A DNA stretch of 32,091 nucleotides from Nostocoides japonicum T1-X7 (GCF_001046855.1 NZ_HF570958.1:1158999-1191089), one strand, 5' to 3'. Positions 15,391 through 23,530 are shown, counted from the stretch's first letter. The notes: generated by a model from the letters alone, not told the origin. Program-made: numbers and translations.

Positions 15391-17670
15391 ATGACCACCG
15401 TGTACGAGACGTCCGCCGCGGACCAGGCCCGCGTCGACCGCTTCCTCGCCGAGGCGACCATGTTCCTCGGGCCCGACCCGGAGATCATGCGCGACCACAA
15501 GTCGGCGCCCCGGACCCCCGCCGAGGAGGAGCTCATGGCGCGGGAGTGGGACGCCAACGAGCTGGACCGCGTCCGCAAGCGCATCGTCTCCGGCCTCGAC
15601 GAGGCATACGAGATGATGGCCCAGACCGGCGCCGCCCCGGGGGCCAAGTGGGGCGACCTGACGAGTGCCGTCTACTCCGCCGGCGGTGACCTGGTGCACA
15701 TCAGCACCGGTGGCGTCCTCGCCTTCGCCTCCGTCCTGCACTACCCCGTGCGCTTCATCAACAAGTACTGGATCGGCGACCCGAGCGTCGGGGTGCACGA
15801 CGGTGACGCGTTCATCCACAACGACGCCCGCTACGGCAACATCCACAACACCGACCAGTCGATCATCCTCCCGGTCTTCTACGAGGACGAGCTCATCGCC
15901 TGGGTCGCCACCGTCGTCCACGAGGGCGAGAACGGCGCCAAGGAGCCCGGCGGTATGCCGTCCTCGTCGGAGTCCGCCTTCGACGACGGGCTCCGGATGA
16001 GCCCGTTCAAGATCATCGAGAAGGGGGAGCTGCGCCGCGACCTGCTCACCTTCCTCCAGAACTCGGTCCGCGAGCCGGCGCTGCAGTACCAGGACCTCAA
16101 GGTGAAGTACTACGCGGCCCAGCGCATCAAGGAGCGGGTCGTCGGCCTGATCGACGAGGTCGGCCGCGACGCCTTTCTCGTCTCGCTCCGCAGGTCCCTC
16201 GAGGACGTCGAGGCCGAGGCGCGCCGCCGGATCTCGGCGATCCCCGACGGCACGTACCGGGTGAACTACTTCGGCGACGGCACCCTGCGCGAGAACGTGA
16301 TGCTGAAGTACCCCTGCGCCATCACGATCCGCGGCGACGACATGACGATCGACTGGCGCGGCAGCGCTCCCCAGTTCCTCAACCGGGCGTTCAACGCCAA
16401 TCTCGGCTCGGCCAAGTGCGGCATGAACCAGGGGATCCTCGGCTTCCTGTGGCCGGACCTCCCCCGCGGCATCAGCATCATGAACTCGATCGAGGTGCTC
16501 ACCCACCCCGGCAGCTGCGTCGACCCCAGCGACGAGGCACCGGTCGGCCAGTCGTTGCAGAGCATCTTCAAGACCTTCGGGATCGTCCAGGCGCTCTTCC
16601 CGAAGATGACGTTCAGCTGCCCGGAGAAGTTCGGCTCGATCATCGCCCCCTGGTTCAACCAGATCAACACCTTCCTCTTCGGCGGCGTCAACCAGCACGG
16701 GCAGTTCCTCGGCAACGTGTGCGCGGACCTCAACGGCATGGGCGGTGGGGCGCGTGCCTACCGCGACGGCGAGCCCGCGATGGCGCCCTTCTTCGCCGCG
16801 ATGGCCGATCTCGGCGAGCAGGAGATCATCGAGGAGGACGTCCCCTTCCTCCAGCTGATCTCCAAGAGGATCAAGCGGGACAACCAGGCGTTCGGCAAGT
16901 ATCGCGGCGGCATGGGCTACGAGATCGCGGTCGCCGCGAAGGGCACCCCCATGTGGGGCTTCGCGACGGTGTCGAGCGGCTCCAAGTTCCCCGCCGTCCC
17001 GGGCCTGTTCGGTGGCTACGGCTGCCCGACGATCCCCTTGGCGAAGATCAAGGGCACCAACGTGTTCGAGACCCTCCGCGAACGACCGGAGTTGTTCGAG
17101 TTCGACTACGAGCGGCTCATGAACGAGCGACCCTTCCCCGACGCCCACTACTCCACCCACCACCTCGGCATGGGCTTCGAGCTCGCGGCCGAAGGCGAGA
17201 TGTACATGATCTGCCAGGGGTCCGGCGGCGGCTACGGCGACGTGCTGGAGCGTGATCCTGCCGCCGTCGTCGCCGACGTCGAGGCCGGCTACCTCTCGGT
17301 CGGGCAGGCCGAGAACGTCTACCGGGTCGTGTTCGACAGCGAGACCCTCGCCGTCGACGAGGAGGCCACGGCTGCCGCCCGCGCCGACGAGCGTGAGGCC
17401 CGGCGGCGACGGAGTCGTCCCTACGCCGAGTTCGTCGCGGACTGGGTCACCGACGAGCCGCCCGCGAACGTGCCGTACTACGGGTCGTGGGGACCCGACA
17501 ACGAGAGGATCTGGGCCACCGTCTGGGGCGCCAAGGGCCCGGTGCGGCTCGCCGCGCCGATGGCGGAGCTGCCACCGCTCCTGCTTCCCGACCCGCGGGA
17601 GATCGAGGTCCTCACGCTCCGTGCCGAGCTCGAGGCGGCGCGGGCGCAGCTCCAGGGCGGGGGCGAATGA
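15391..17670 (+). CDS. HyuB-family subunit of the putative ketone carboxylase
   Basis: This 759-residue protein is of the hydantoinase B/oxoprolinase B family. Family landmarks include VHDGDAFIHNDARYGNIHNTD (about residues 130-150), the PVFYEDELIAWVATVVHEG segment after it, PGGMPSSSESAFDDGLRMSP near 190-210, and GGGYGDVLERDP near 612-623. HyuB-type chains pair with HyuA-type chains; in the carboxylase class they are assigned the carboxylation chemistry. A GGAG ribosome site six bases before ATG 15391 supports the start, 37 bases after the previous stop. The charged C-terminal extension, rich in Arg and Glu, ends in a short helix. Its stop overlaps the start of the next gene (ATGATGA), so the fifth protein is probably made in proportion. 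Confidence 0.84.
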   Translation: MTTVYETSAADQARVDRFLAEATMFLGPDPEIMRDHKSAPRTPAEEELMAREWDANELDRVRKRIVSGLDEAYEMMAQTGAAPGAKWGDLTSAVYSAGGDLVHISTGGVLAFASVLHYPVRFINKYWIGDPSVGVHDGDAFIHNDARYGNIHNTDQSIILPVFYEDELIAWVATVVHEGENGAKEPGGMPSSSESAFDDGLRMSPFKIIEKGELRRDLLTFLQNSVREPALQYQDLKVKYYAAQRIKERVVGLIDEVGRDAFLVSLRRSLEDVEAEARRRISAIPDGTYRVNYFGDGTLRENVMLKYPCAITIRGDDMTIDWRGSAPQFLNRAFNANLGSAKCGMNQGILGFLWPDLPRGISIMNSIEVLTHPGSCVDPSDEAPVGQSLQSIFKTFGIVQALFPKMTFSCPEKFGSIIAPWFNQINTFLFGGVNQHGQFLGNVCADLNGMGGGARAYRDGEPAMAPFFAAMADLGEQEIIEEDVPFLQLISKRIKRDNQAFGKYRGGMGYEIAVAAKGTPMWGFATVSSGSKFPAVPGLFGGYGCPTIPLAKIKGTNVFETLRERPELFEFDYERLMNERPFPDAHYSTHHLGMGFELAAEGEMYMICQGSGGGYGDVLERDPAAVVADVEAGYLSVGQAENVYRVVFDSETLAVDEEATAAARADEREARRRRSRPYAEFVADWVTDEPPANVPYYGSWGPDNERIWATVWGAKGPVRLAAPMAELPPLLLPDPREIEVLTLRAELEAARAQLQGGGE

Positions 17671-18512
17671 TGACGAGCGCACCCCGGGAGCCATCGCCCA
17701 TCCCCTCCCGCCCGGGACGGCCCGGACCGGTCCTCGTCGACGGCGACGGCTTCACCCGGAGGGTCCTCCTCTCCGGCGAGGCCGTCCCGTGGTCGGACAC
17801 CGGCGCCCTCGGCGGCTACTTCTCCCGGTGCGTCGGGCTGCTCCAGCCCGACGCGGTGCTCGTCGACGTGGCCACCGCGTGGACGCCGGGACCCGACCGC
17901 ACCGACCTGCTCGACGCCATGCACCGGCAGACCCGCCGCGGCCGAGCGCTGCGCACGCTCCTCGGGGACGGAGCGAGCACCCTGCGGGTCGCGGAGGTGC
18001 TCCGGGCCGTCGCGGCGGCGACCCGGCTGCCCGTCGTCGCGGTCATCCCCTCGCCCGGTCGCTGGGCGGCCCTCGCCAACGGGCTCGCCGGCGTCGGCGA
18101 CCTGCCCGTGGACGACGACACGGTCGACGCGGCGGCGATGTACGTCGCCGGCGCCCTGGGCACGCTCGCGGACGTCGAGATCGCCGCGATCCTCATCGAC
18201 GAGGGCGACGCGGGGGCCGACGACCTGCCCGACCCCGACGCATACACCCCCGTCGCCAACGCCGCGGGACACGTCGGGAGGAGCGTGTGGGTCCGGACGG
18301 ACAACGCGCCGGCCTGGGCCTCCGGCGACGTGCCATCGGTCGGCTGCTGGATCGGTGCGGCCCCGCCGACCGGGACCGAGGGACGACCCTGGGGCCTCGT
18401 CGGTCCGCTCGGCCCGGTCCCGGGCGGCAGCACCGGCGCGCCCCGGATCGTCGCCGTGCCCGAGGACTCCGATCCTGACGTCGTGGCCGCCGCCGTACGA
18501 TCCTGGGAGTAG
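17667..18512 (+). CDS. Unrecognised fifth protein of the carboxylase-like operon (ApcE-position)
   Basis: I do not recognise a domain here. The 281-residue protein is rich in Ala, Asp, Val and Gly, with an opening VLVDGDGFTRRVLLSGEAVPW, a Thr/Asp-rich TAWTPGPDRTDLLDAMHRQ near residue 75, and a Pro/Gly-rich C-terminal third (about 225-265). No signal peptide, membrane segment, metal cluster motif or nucleotide P-loop is evident. The two adjacent ATGs at 17667 and 17670 overlap the HyuB-like stop by four or one bases, so coupling to the complex is strong. Acetophenone carboxylase operons also end in a fifth, loosely bound subunit of about this size, and this gene holds that position. Homology to it is not established here; an accessory or assembly factor is equally possible. 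Confidence 0.65.
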   Translation: MMTSAPREPSPIPSRPGRPGPVLVDGDGFTRRVLLSGEAVPWSDTGALGGYFSRCVGLLQPDAVLVDVATAWTPGPDRTDLLDAMHRQTRRGRALRTLLGDGASTLRVAEVLRAVAAATRLPVVAVIPSPGRWAALANGLAGVGDLPVDDDTVDAAAMYVAGALGTLADVEIAAILIDEGDAGADDLPDPDAYTPVANAAGHVGRSVWVRTDNAPAWASGDVPSVGCWIGAAPPTGTEGRPWGLVGPLGPVPGGSTGAPRIVAVPEDSDPDVVAAAVRSWE

Positions 18513-18530
18513 GTCCGTCATCCACGGACC
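18512..18530. promoter_or_regulatory. Perfect inverted repeat between the operon and the PucR-type regulator gene
   Basis: GGTCCGT, a 5-base spacer and ACGGACC form perfect 7-base arms that begin on the last base of the fifth gene's stop codon. The element ends 22 bases before the regulator's ATG. It could be an autoregulatory operator, a small hairpin that attenuates or separates regulator expression from the enzyme genes, or an RNA-stability element. No T-tract follows, so a strong terminator is less likely. Confidence 0.45.
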
Positions 18531-18552
18531 GGGCAGCGGGAGCACAGTGTCC

Positions 18553-19854
18553 ATGAGCATGCCGTCGCCCGAGCTCGACGCAGACGCCCGGGCGCATGTC
18601 GTCGCCGTCGCAGCCGCCCTCAACGACCGGCTCGTCGACGTCACCCTCGACATGAGGGCTGTCCTCGCCACCCGGATCGGCGAGCTCGACGGCGACGACC
18701 GTCTCCTCGACCTGCTCGGCGCGAGCATCGAGGGCAATGTCGACAACATCCTCCACTCCCTTCGGCACGGCATCCCCGTCGACCGGATCGAGCCGCCGTC
18801 CGCCGCCTTCGAGTACGCGCGCCGCCTCGCCCAGCGCGACGTCCCGGTCAACGCGCTCGTCCGCGCTTACCGGCTGGGTCAGCAGAACCTCGTCCAGGCC
18901 GCGTATGCCGAGTCCCTCCGGCACGCGTGCGACGAGAGCACCCGGGCGAGGGCATACGACCACATCGTCAACGTCACCTTCGACTACATCGACTGGATCT
19001 CCCAGCGGGTCGTCGTCGTGTACGAGAGCGAGCGCGAACGCTGGCTGGCCGACCGCAACACGATGCGCGTGGCGCGGGTGGAGGAGCTCGTCGCGAGCGA
19101 CGACCTCGACGACGTCGACGCAGCGGAGGCCGCCATCGGCTACCGCCTGCGCGTCCGCCACCTCGGCGCGGTCGTCTGGGTCGACGAGACGGGGGCGCCA
19201 CGCGACCAGATCCACCGCTTCACCGCGGTGCTCAACGCCATCGCCGAGCGCCTGGGCGCCCCCGCCCCCCTCGTCATCCCGCGGGACCGCGCGAGCGCGT
19301 GGTTCTGGATCGCCGTCGGGGCCGACTATCGCTTCGACCCGGAGCCGATCGTCGACGTGCTCAAGGCCGATCTCCCACCTCAGGCGATGATGGCCTTCGG
19401 GCGACCCGCCTCTGGTCCGGACGGCTTCCGGCGCAGCCACCTCGAGGCGATCGACGCCCAACGCGTCTGCGTCGTCGGCGACCGGCATCGGGCCGTCACC
19501 TGCTACGGGGAACCGGGCCTGGACGTCGTCGCCCTGCTCTCGACCCAGCCGGAGGCGACCCGGCGCTGGGTGCAGACCACTCTCGGGTCCCTCGCGACGG
19601 ACGACGAGAACCATGAGCGACTCCGTGAGACGCTGCGGCTGTTCCTGCGCCACGACGGCAGCTACACCGCGACCGCCGGGGCGATGCTCATGCACAAGAA
19701 CTCGGTGAGGTACCGCATCTCGAGCGCGGAGAAGGCCATCGGCTCTCCCATCGCGGACAACCGGCAGTCCGTGGAGCTGGCGCTCGCCGCCTGCCACTGG
19801 CTCGGCGCCCGCGTGCTGACCACCGCCCCCGTCCGGCCCGGAACGCCTCGCTGA
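18553..19854 (+). CDS. PucR/CdaR-family transcriptional regulator
   Basis: The 433-residue protein has the usual PucR-type layout. An N-terminal helical sensor region (about 1-165, RsbRD-N-like, with YARRLAQRDVPVNALVRAYR) is followed by a middle GGDEF-like domain (about 170-300) and a C-terminal PucR helix-turn-helix (about 355-420, LRLFLRHDGSYTATAGAMLM then HKNSVRYRISSAEKAIG). Such regulators commonly control catabolic genes in response to a pathway metabolite. It lies 40 bases after the carboxylase-like operon on the same strand and is its most likely regulator, which is inference. ATG 18553 is placed 10 bases after a GGGAG; a GTG at 18547 and an ATG at 18559 are alternatives. The 110-base gap after its stop holds nothing convincing. 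Confidence 0.88.
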   Translation: MSMPSPELDADARAHVVAVAAALNDRLVDVTLDMRAVLATRIGELDGDDRLLDLLGASIEGNVDNILHSLRHGIPVDRIEPPSAAFEYARRLAQRDVPVNALVRAYRLGQQNLVQAAYAESLRHACDESTRARAYDHIVNVTFDYIDWISQRVVVVYESERERWLADRNTMRVARVEELVASDDLDDVDAAEAAIGYRLRVRHLGAVVWVDETGAPRDQIHRFTAVLNAIAERLGAPAPLVIPRDRASAWFWIAVGADYRFDPEPIVDVLKADLPPQAMMAFGRPASGPDGFRRSHLEAIDAQRVCVVGDRHRAVTCYGEPGLDVVALLSTQPEATRRWVQTTLGSLATDDENHERLRETLRLFLRHDGSYTATAGAMLMHKNSVRYRISSAEKAIGSPIADNRQSVELALAACHWLGARVLTTAPVRPGTPR

Positions 19855-19964
19855 GGCGCGAGGCGGACGATCGCCGCCCGCGCGCATCGTCGTCGGCCGG
19901 TGGCCGCGTCGCCCGTTCGGATGTGGTGACGGAGTCGACCTGCCTGACGAGGTCACCCCGGTGC

Positions 19965-22264
19965 TCAAGCGGTGAGGTGGTGGTCCGGAACGCCGTGGTC
20001 GACCATCCAGCGGAGCCAGGCGGCGGTGTCGTCGGGGTCGGGGTGCTCCAGCTCTTCCGGGGTGCAGAGGCGTGCTCCGGTGGGAAGGGCGAGGCCTTCC
20101 TCGTTCCAGCGATCGGCGTCGCGTCCGTCCCAGGGGTCGGCATCGTGCTGGTCCTCGTGGTTCACGTCGCGCGGGCGTTCCTCGTCCGGGCCGGGCTGGT
20201 CCCCGGGATCGTCTCGCTCGCTCCCAGCCGAAGGGTTCTCGTGCTGCGGAGCGGGGAGGTTGGTCGGTGGCTCGTCTGGACGCCAGGCCCAACCGAGGAT
20301 GGGCGGGGCGGTCGAGTGGTAGGTGTGGCCGGCCGGGGTGGTGGTTCTCGTCGTGTGCGGGTTCCCCGAGGGTGACCCTGCTGCGTGGTCGCTCGCTGGC
20401 TGATGATCGCCTGGTCGGTCGTCGCCTGGTCGGTCGTGGCCTGCGCGGTGGAATGCGTGGCTCGTCGAAGCCGGAGGGGCCGTGACGCGGGCATACCAGC
20501 CGGGCTCCTCCTTGACCAGGTTGCAGCGTTGACACAGGCCCCCGGCGTTGGCAGCGGAGGTGGCGCCGCCGGCGGCGTGCGGCGTGACGTGATCGACGTG
20601 CCGGATGGGCGCGCCGCAGTAAGGCGTCCGGCATACATCGTCGCGTAGGAGCAACAACCTGCGGAGCTGGCCGGTGAAGACGCGGCGGCGGGAGCCCATG
20701 GCGACCAGGTCCCGTCCATCGGGGCTGGTGAACAGACGCCGGAGCCAGACTCCGGCAGCCTGCGTCGCCGCGTCGGGGGCGTGGCCGATGCTTCGGATCA
20801 CGGGGGACTGTCGATGGCAGGAGTCATCAGGCTCGTCACGGAGACCTCGGACTGAAGGCTGCCTCTGCCCTGAGCCATCGGGCTCGTCGACGGTGTCGTC
20901 ACCGTCCACGCTCGTCGACCCCGGTCCTGCGGTTCCTCGTCACGCTCGCCCTGCCGCCTGCCGCGATCGCCGTCGCCGTCGCCCGTGCGGCCGGAGGCGC
21001 CCGGGTCGGTGCGAGCTGCTGCGCGGAGATCCTCGCAATGGGCGAGGCTCTCGGTGTTGTTCTCGTCGTCGCGGAGAGCGGCGCGGCGTGAGGCCGGGTC
21101 ATTCGTGGTCGGGCCGACGCGGCGGGGTGCACGGCTCGAGCCTGAGTCGTCGTCGGCCGCCTCCTCGTCGCCGGTGTGGGCATGGACGAGGCCGCGGGCC
21201 ATGGGCGCGGGAATGGTGCCGTGGCCGGGGATCCGGGTCGGAGTGTCGGCCTCGGGGCCGCCGAACAGGACGTCTGGGGGCATGACCAGGTTGACCTCGA
21301 CGGGCTGCGCCTGGCCCAGATCCAGCCCTGTCAGCCACCGCAGCGCGGCGTCGGCCATGATCTGGGCGCGTCCGCGGCCGTCGGGTTGCTCGACGCGTCC
21401 GAATGCGTCGACGGCACCGGGACCGCCGGTCAGCACGGCCCGCGCGTGCCGCTCGAGGGTGGCGTAGGCGCCGACGACCTGGGTCAGGGGACCGAGGATC
21501 GTCAGATAGGCCATCCCGTCCGGAGCGGGGCGGGTCGACACCCGGCGGGAGCCGACCGCGCGGCGGATCCGGCGGGCCATCGCGTCGGCGTCCAGCTCCT
21601 ACACGACCTGCCGAGCGGCACGCTCGGTGCCGGCGTCGCCCAGGCCGGGCAGCAGCGGTCCGAGTCGGGCGTCGGCCACGGCCCGGTCGGCGGGGTCGAG
21701 GACCGTGGTCTCCCGGGCCACCAGGGTGGCCCGCCACTCGGTCGTGTCCCCGGCGGTCAACGCCGCCAGCGTCGACGGGAGCTCGCCGACCAGGGCCCGG
21801 GCCAGCCCGACCAGCCGGTCCCCTTTGACGGGGGACTGTCGCCGCGCGAGGGCCACCTGCGAGCCGATGCTACGGGCCACTCGCGCCCGTCGCGCCCGCG
21901 ACAATGCTGATCTCGCATCCTCGGTGGCAGAGGCGGTCGCGCCCTGACCCCCTCCGGCGGTGGCGGCAGCGGCGAGCTGGGAGTCCGCGAACGCCACCGT
22001 CACCCGTGCCTGTGCCGCCGCGACTCCCGAGGTCACCCGCTCCAGCCCGGCGAGCAGCTCCACCCGCGCCCCGTCCACCAGGGCGGCCCCATCGGTCTCG
22101 GCCAGCCAGGCGAGCACTCCCTCCACCGTGTATGCCGTCTCCACCGTGTGTGTCGTCCGGCCGGCGCCCGCGCCGGGCCCGGGGGCCGCCGACTCGGCAG
22201 TGAGCACCGTCGACCCCGATCCGGCGCCGGGCCGGGTCCGCGGGATGAGTGGGTGTCGGTGCAT
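19965..22264 (-). pseudogene. DUF222/HNH endonuclease (13E12-repeat type) broken by a stop and a frame change
   Basis: Actinobacterial genomes carry many copies of this DUF222 plus HNH family. DUF222 starts at the ATG at 22264 (MHRHPLIPRTRPG) and reads to an in-frame TAG at 21601-21599. It continues in the same frame as ELDADAMARRIRRAVGSRRV, where relatives have Tyr before ELD, so a single TAC-to-TAG change explains the stop. That frame closes at 20798. The HNH part (CRTPYCGAPIRHVDHVTPHA, then GLCQRCNLVKE) is in another frame, open from about 20939 to 19965. A net change of -1 or +2 bases therefore lies in about 20798-20942. The total length, 2300 bases, is not a multiple of three, as expected. 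The HNH domain itself looks intact. The variable linker holds a 15-bp duplication. Sequencing error cannot be excluded for either lesion alone. Confidence 0.82.
20408..20437. repeat. Two perfect 15-bp tandem copies in the HNH pseudogene
   Basis: The unit CGCCTGGTCGGTCGT occurs at 20408-20422 and 20423-20437. On the minus strand it encodes an Asp/Arg/Pro-rich stretch (DRPGD repeats) in the low-complexity tail after the HNH domain. It keeps frame, so it is not one of the disabling changes. Confidence 0.8.
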
Positions 22265-22299
22265 ACCACTAGTGTACAGGAGTTCGATAGCGAGATCAA
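22265..22299 (-). promoter_or_regulatory. Probable leaderless promoter of the DUF222/HNH gene
   Basis: Reading the minus strand, TTGATC (22299-22294), a 17-base spacer, TACACT (22276-22271) and six bases precede the ATG at 22264. This is a near-consensus sigma70-type promoter whose -10 element sits at the distance expected if transcription begins at the A of the start codon. No Shine-Dalgarno sequence is present, consistent with a leaderless mRNA. The surrounding 22265-22350 is clearly richer in A/T than the rest of the window. Confidence 0.65.
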
Positions 22300-22493
22300 G
22301 GTGGTGATCGATGAAAACTGCTGTTACACAAGTGAATATCTGTGCATGGCGGTCCGGTCGCCGCCTCCTGAAACGCTGCCGCGGCTCGAATCGTCCGCGG
22401 TGCCAGGGAGGATCACATCGAAGCTCCGTTCGACCTCGGTTCCACCCGCGCGTCGCATGCGTGACGGCAGGCGCCGCATACGTGCCGGCGGAG

Positions 22494-22506
22494 GTCACGA
22501 TGTGAC
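22494..22506. promoter_or_regulatory. Short perfect inverted repeat upstream of the cupin gene
   Basis: GTCAC-GAT-GTGAC forms 5-base perfect arms ending 59 bases before the cupin start, in the 301-base divergent spacer 22265-22565. The arms are short, so chance is possible. It is a candidate operator for the downstream gene trio. Apart from this and the A/T-rich promoter at the far end of the spacer, I see no gene in it; a 64-codon open frame there has no ribosome site. Confidence 0.25.
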
Positions 22507-22565
22507 GCCGGAACTCACGCCTATGGGAACGACAGCATCCGACACGCAGGCTCCAGGAGGACACC

Positions 22566-23090
22566 ATGCCGAGCGCTCGCCGTTCCACGACCCCCGTGGG
22601 GGTGGATCTCGACGCCGTCGAGGGCCGCTACGCCCACCTCGACGACCACACCGTCTCGTTCGAGACCTTCATGCAGGACCTCGACACGGCACCGTACTTC
22701 CGGGGACTGCCCGGCGACGCGTGCCCGTGTCGGCACCTGGGCTACGTCACGTCGGGGCAGATCACCTTCCGCTGGCCCGACCACGAGGAGACGTATGTCG
22801 AGGGCGATGCCTACGTCGCGGGCCCGGGGCATCGGCCGTTCATCGCCGCGGGCGCGTCGGTCGTCGAGTTCACCCTGACCGAGGAGCTGGAGCCGGTCAT
22901 GGAGGTCCTCGGCCGCGCCATCGAGGCCATGGCCGGAGCGGGAGAAGGCGCGGGAGCGGGAGTGGACGCGACGGCAGGTGCGGGAGCGGGAGTGGACGCG
23001 AGGGCAGGCGCGGGAGCGGGAGTGGACGCGAGGGCAGGAACCGGAATGGGAGCAGGAACGCGCGCGGGACAGGGGGTGGCGACGTCATGA
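22566..23090 (+). CDS. Cupin-like protein with an Ala/Gly repeat tail
   Basis: The first 115 or so residues look like a single small cupin barrel: PCRHLGYVTSGQITFRWP, EETYVEGDAYVAGPGHRPF and VVEFTLTEELEPV follow the order of cupin motif 1, spacer and motif 2. His residues in CRHLGY and GPGHRPF are possible metal ligands, but the classic HxH-E pattern is incomplete. The tail from about residue 122 is low-complexity Ala/Gly with repeated GAGAGVDARA units from a 30-bp DNA repeat, and is probably disordered. The start is well supported by AGGAGG five bases upstream. The stop overlaps the next start by four bases (ATGA). The function is unknown; small cupins act as sensors, isomerases or dioxygenases. 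Confidence 0.72.
   Translation: MPSARRSTTPVGVDLDAVEGRYAHLDDHTVSFETFMQDLDTAPYFRGLPGDACPCRHLGYVTSGQITFRWPDHEETYVEGDAYVAGPGHRPFIAAGASVVEFTLTEELEPVMEVLGRAIEAMAGAGEGAGAGVDATAGAGAGVDARAGAGAGVDARAGTGMGAGTRAGQGVATS
22950..23039 (+). repeat. Three tandem 30-bp repeats inside the cupin gene
   Basis: Units 22950-22979, 22980-23009 and 23010-23039 begin GCGGGAGCGGGAGTGGACGC and end ACGGCAGGT, AGGGCAGGC and AGGGCAGGA. They differ at only one or two positions each. The unit is ten codons, so copy-number change keeps the frame and would only lengthen or shorten the Ala/Gly tail. Degenerate half-units precede the array from about 22931. Confidence 0.92.
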
Positions 23091-23515
23091 CGACCGTCGA
23101 CACGCCGACGACCCGCGACAGCGCGCCGGAGGCCCTCGCGACCGAGTTCGTCTCCTGGCTGGAGACGGGCGTGCGGCCGGAGGACATGTTCGCCGGCGAC
23201 GTCTTCGCCGACCTCAGCCTCCCGCACTGGCGGCTGCAGGCCGAGGGGGCCGAGGCCACCTTCCGCCTGCGCGAGGAGAGCCATCCCTTCCCGGGAGAGG
23301 TCCGGGTCGAGGCGCTCGCCCGCACGACGCGCGGCTTCCTCCTCCAGTTCTCGGAGCGCTGGTCGGCCGAGGGGCAGCGGTGGTACTGCCGCGAGCTGAT
23401 CCACTGCAGCGTCGCCGGGGGACGGATCAGCGAGCTGTCGATCTACTGCACCGGCGACTGGGACGAGGCCGTCCAGGCGCGCCACGCCGAACAGGTTCAC
23501 CTCGTGCGGCCCTGA
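23087..23515 (+). CDS. NTF2-like / SnoaL-type small protein
   Basis: This 142-residue protein has the cone-shaped NTF2-like pattern. An N-terminal helix (PEALATEFVSWLETG) and a short loop with MFAGDVFADLSLPHWRL lead to long strands (FPGEVRVEALARTTRGFLLQ, YCRELIHCSVAGGRISEL, LSIYCTGDWDEAV). Members are enzymes, binding proteins or dimerisation modules, and sequence alone does not decide which. The ATG overlaps the cupin stop by four bases, so the two proteins are probably made together. The gene for a TPR-like protein starts 15 bases after its stop. No signal peptide is seen. I cannot name a substrate. Confidence 0.7.
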   Translation: MTTVDTPTTRDSAPEALATEFVSWLETGVRPEDMFAGDVFADLSLPHWRLQAEGAEATFRLREESHPFPGEVRVEALARTTRGFLLQFSERWSAEGQRWYCRELIHCSVAGGRISELSIYCTGDWDEAVQARHAEQVHLVRP

Positions 23516-23530
23516 CCGTACGCTCGCCTC

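Noticed and set aside
20798..21580. Treating the middle part of the DUF222/HNH locus as an independent gene.
   Set aside because: It continues the upstream DUF222 frame after a single stop codon and starts in the middle of a conserved domain, so it is one broken gene.
20800..21841. The 14-base sequence ACGGGGGACTGTCG occurs at 20800-20813 and 21828-21841 inside the HNH pseudogene.
   Set aside because: Both copies encode a short RQSPV peptide in the same gene but no longer homology extends from them, so a chance or composition-driven match is likely. The first copy does lie beside the frame-change region.
22311..22505. A 64-codon plus-strand frame in the spacer before the cupin gene.
   Set aside because: It has no ribosome site and no recognisable sequence, and it starts inside the A/T-rich promoter region of the opposite-strand gene.
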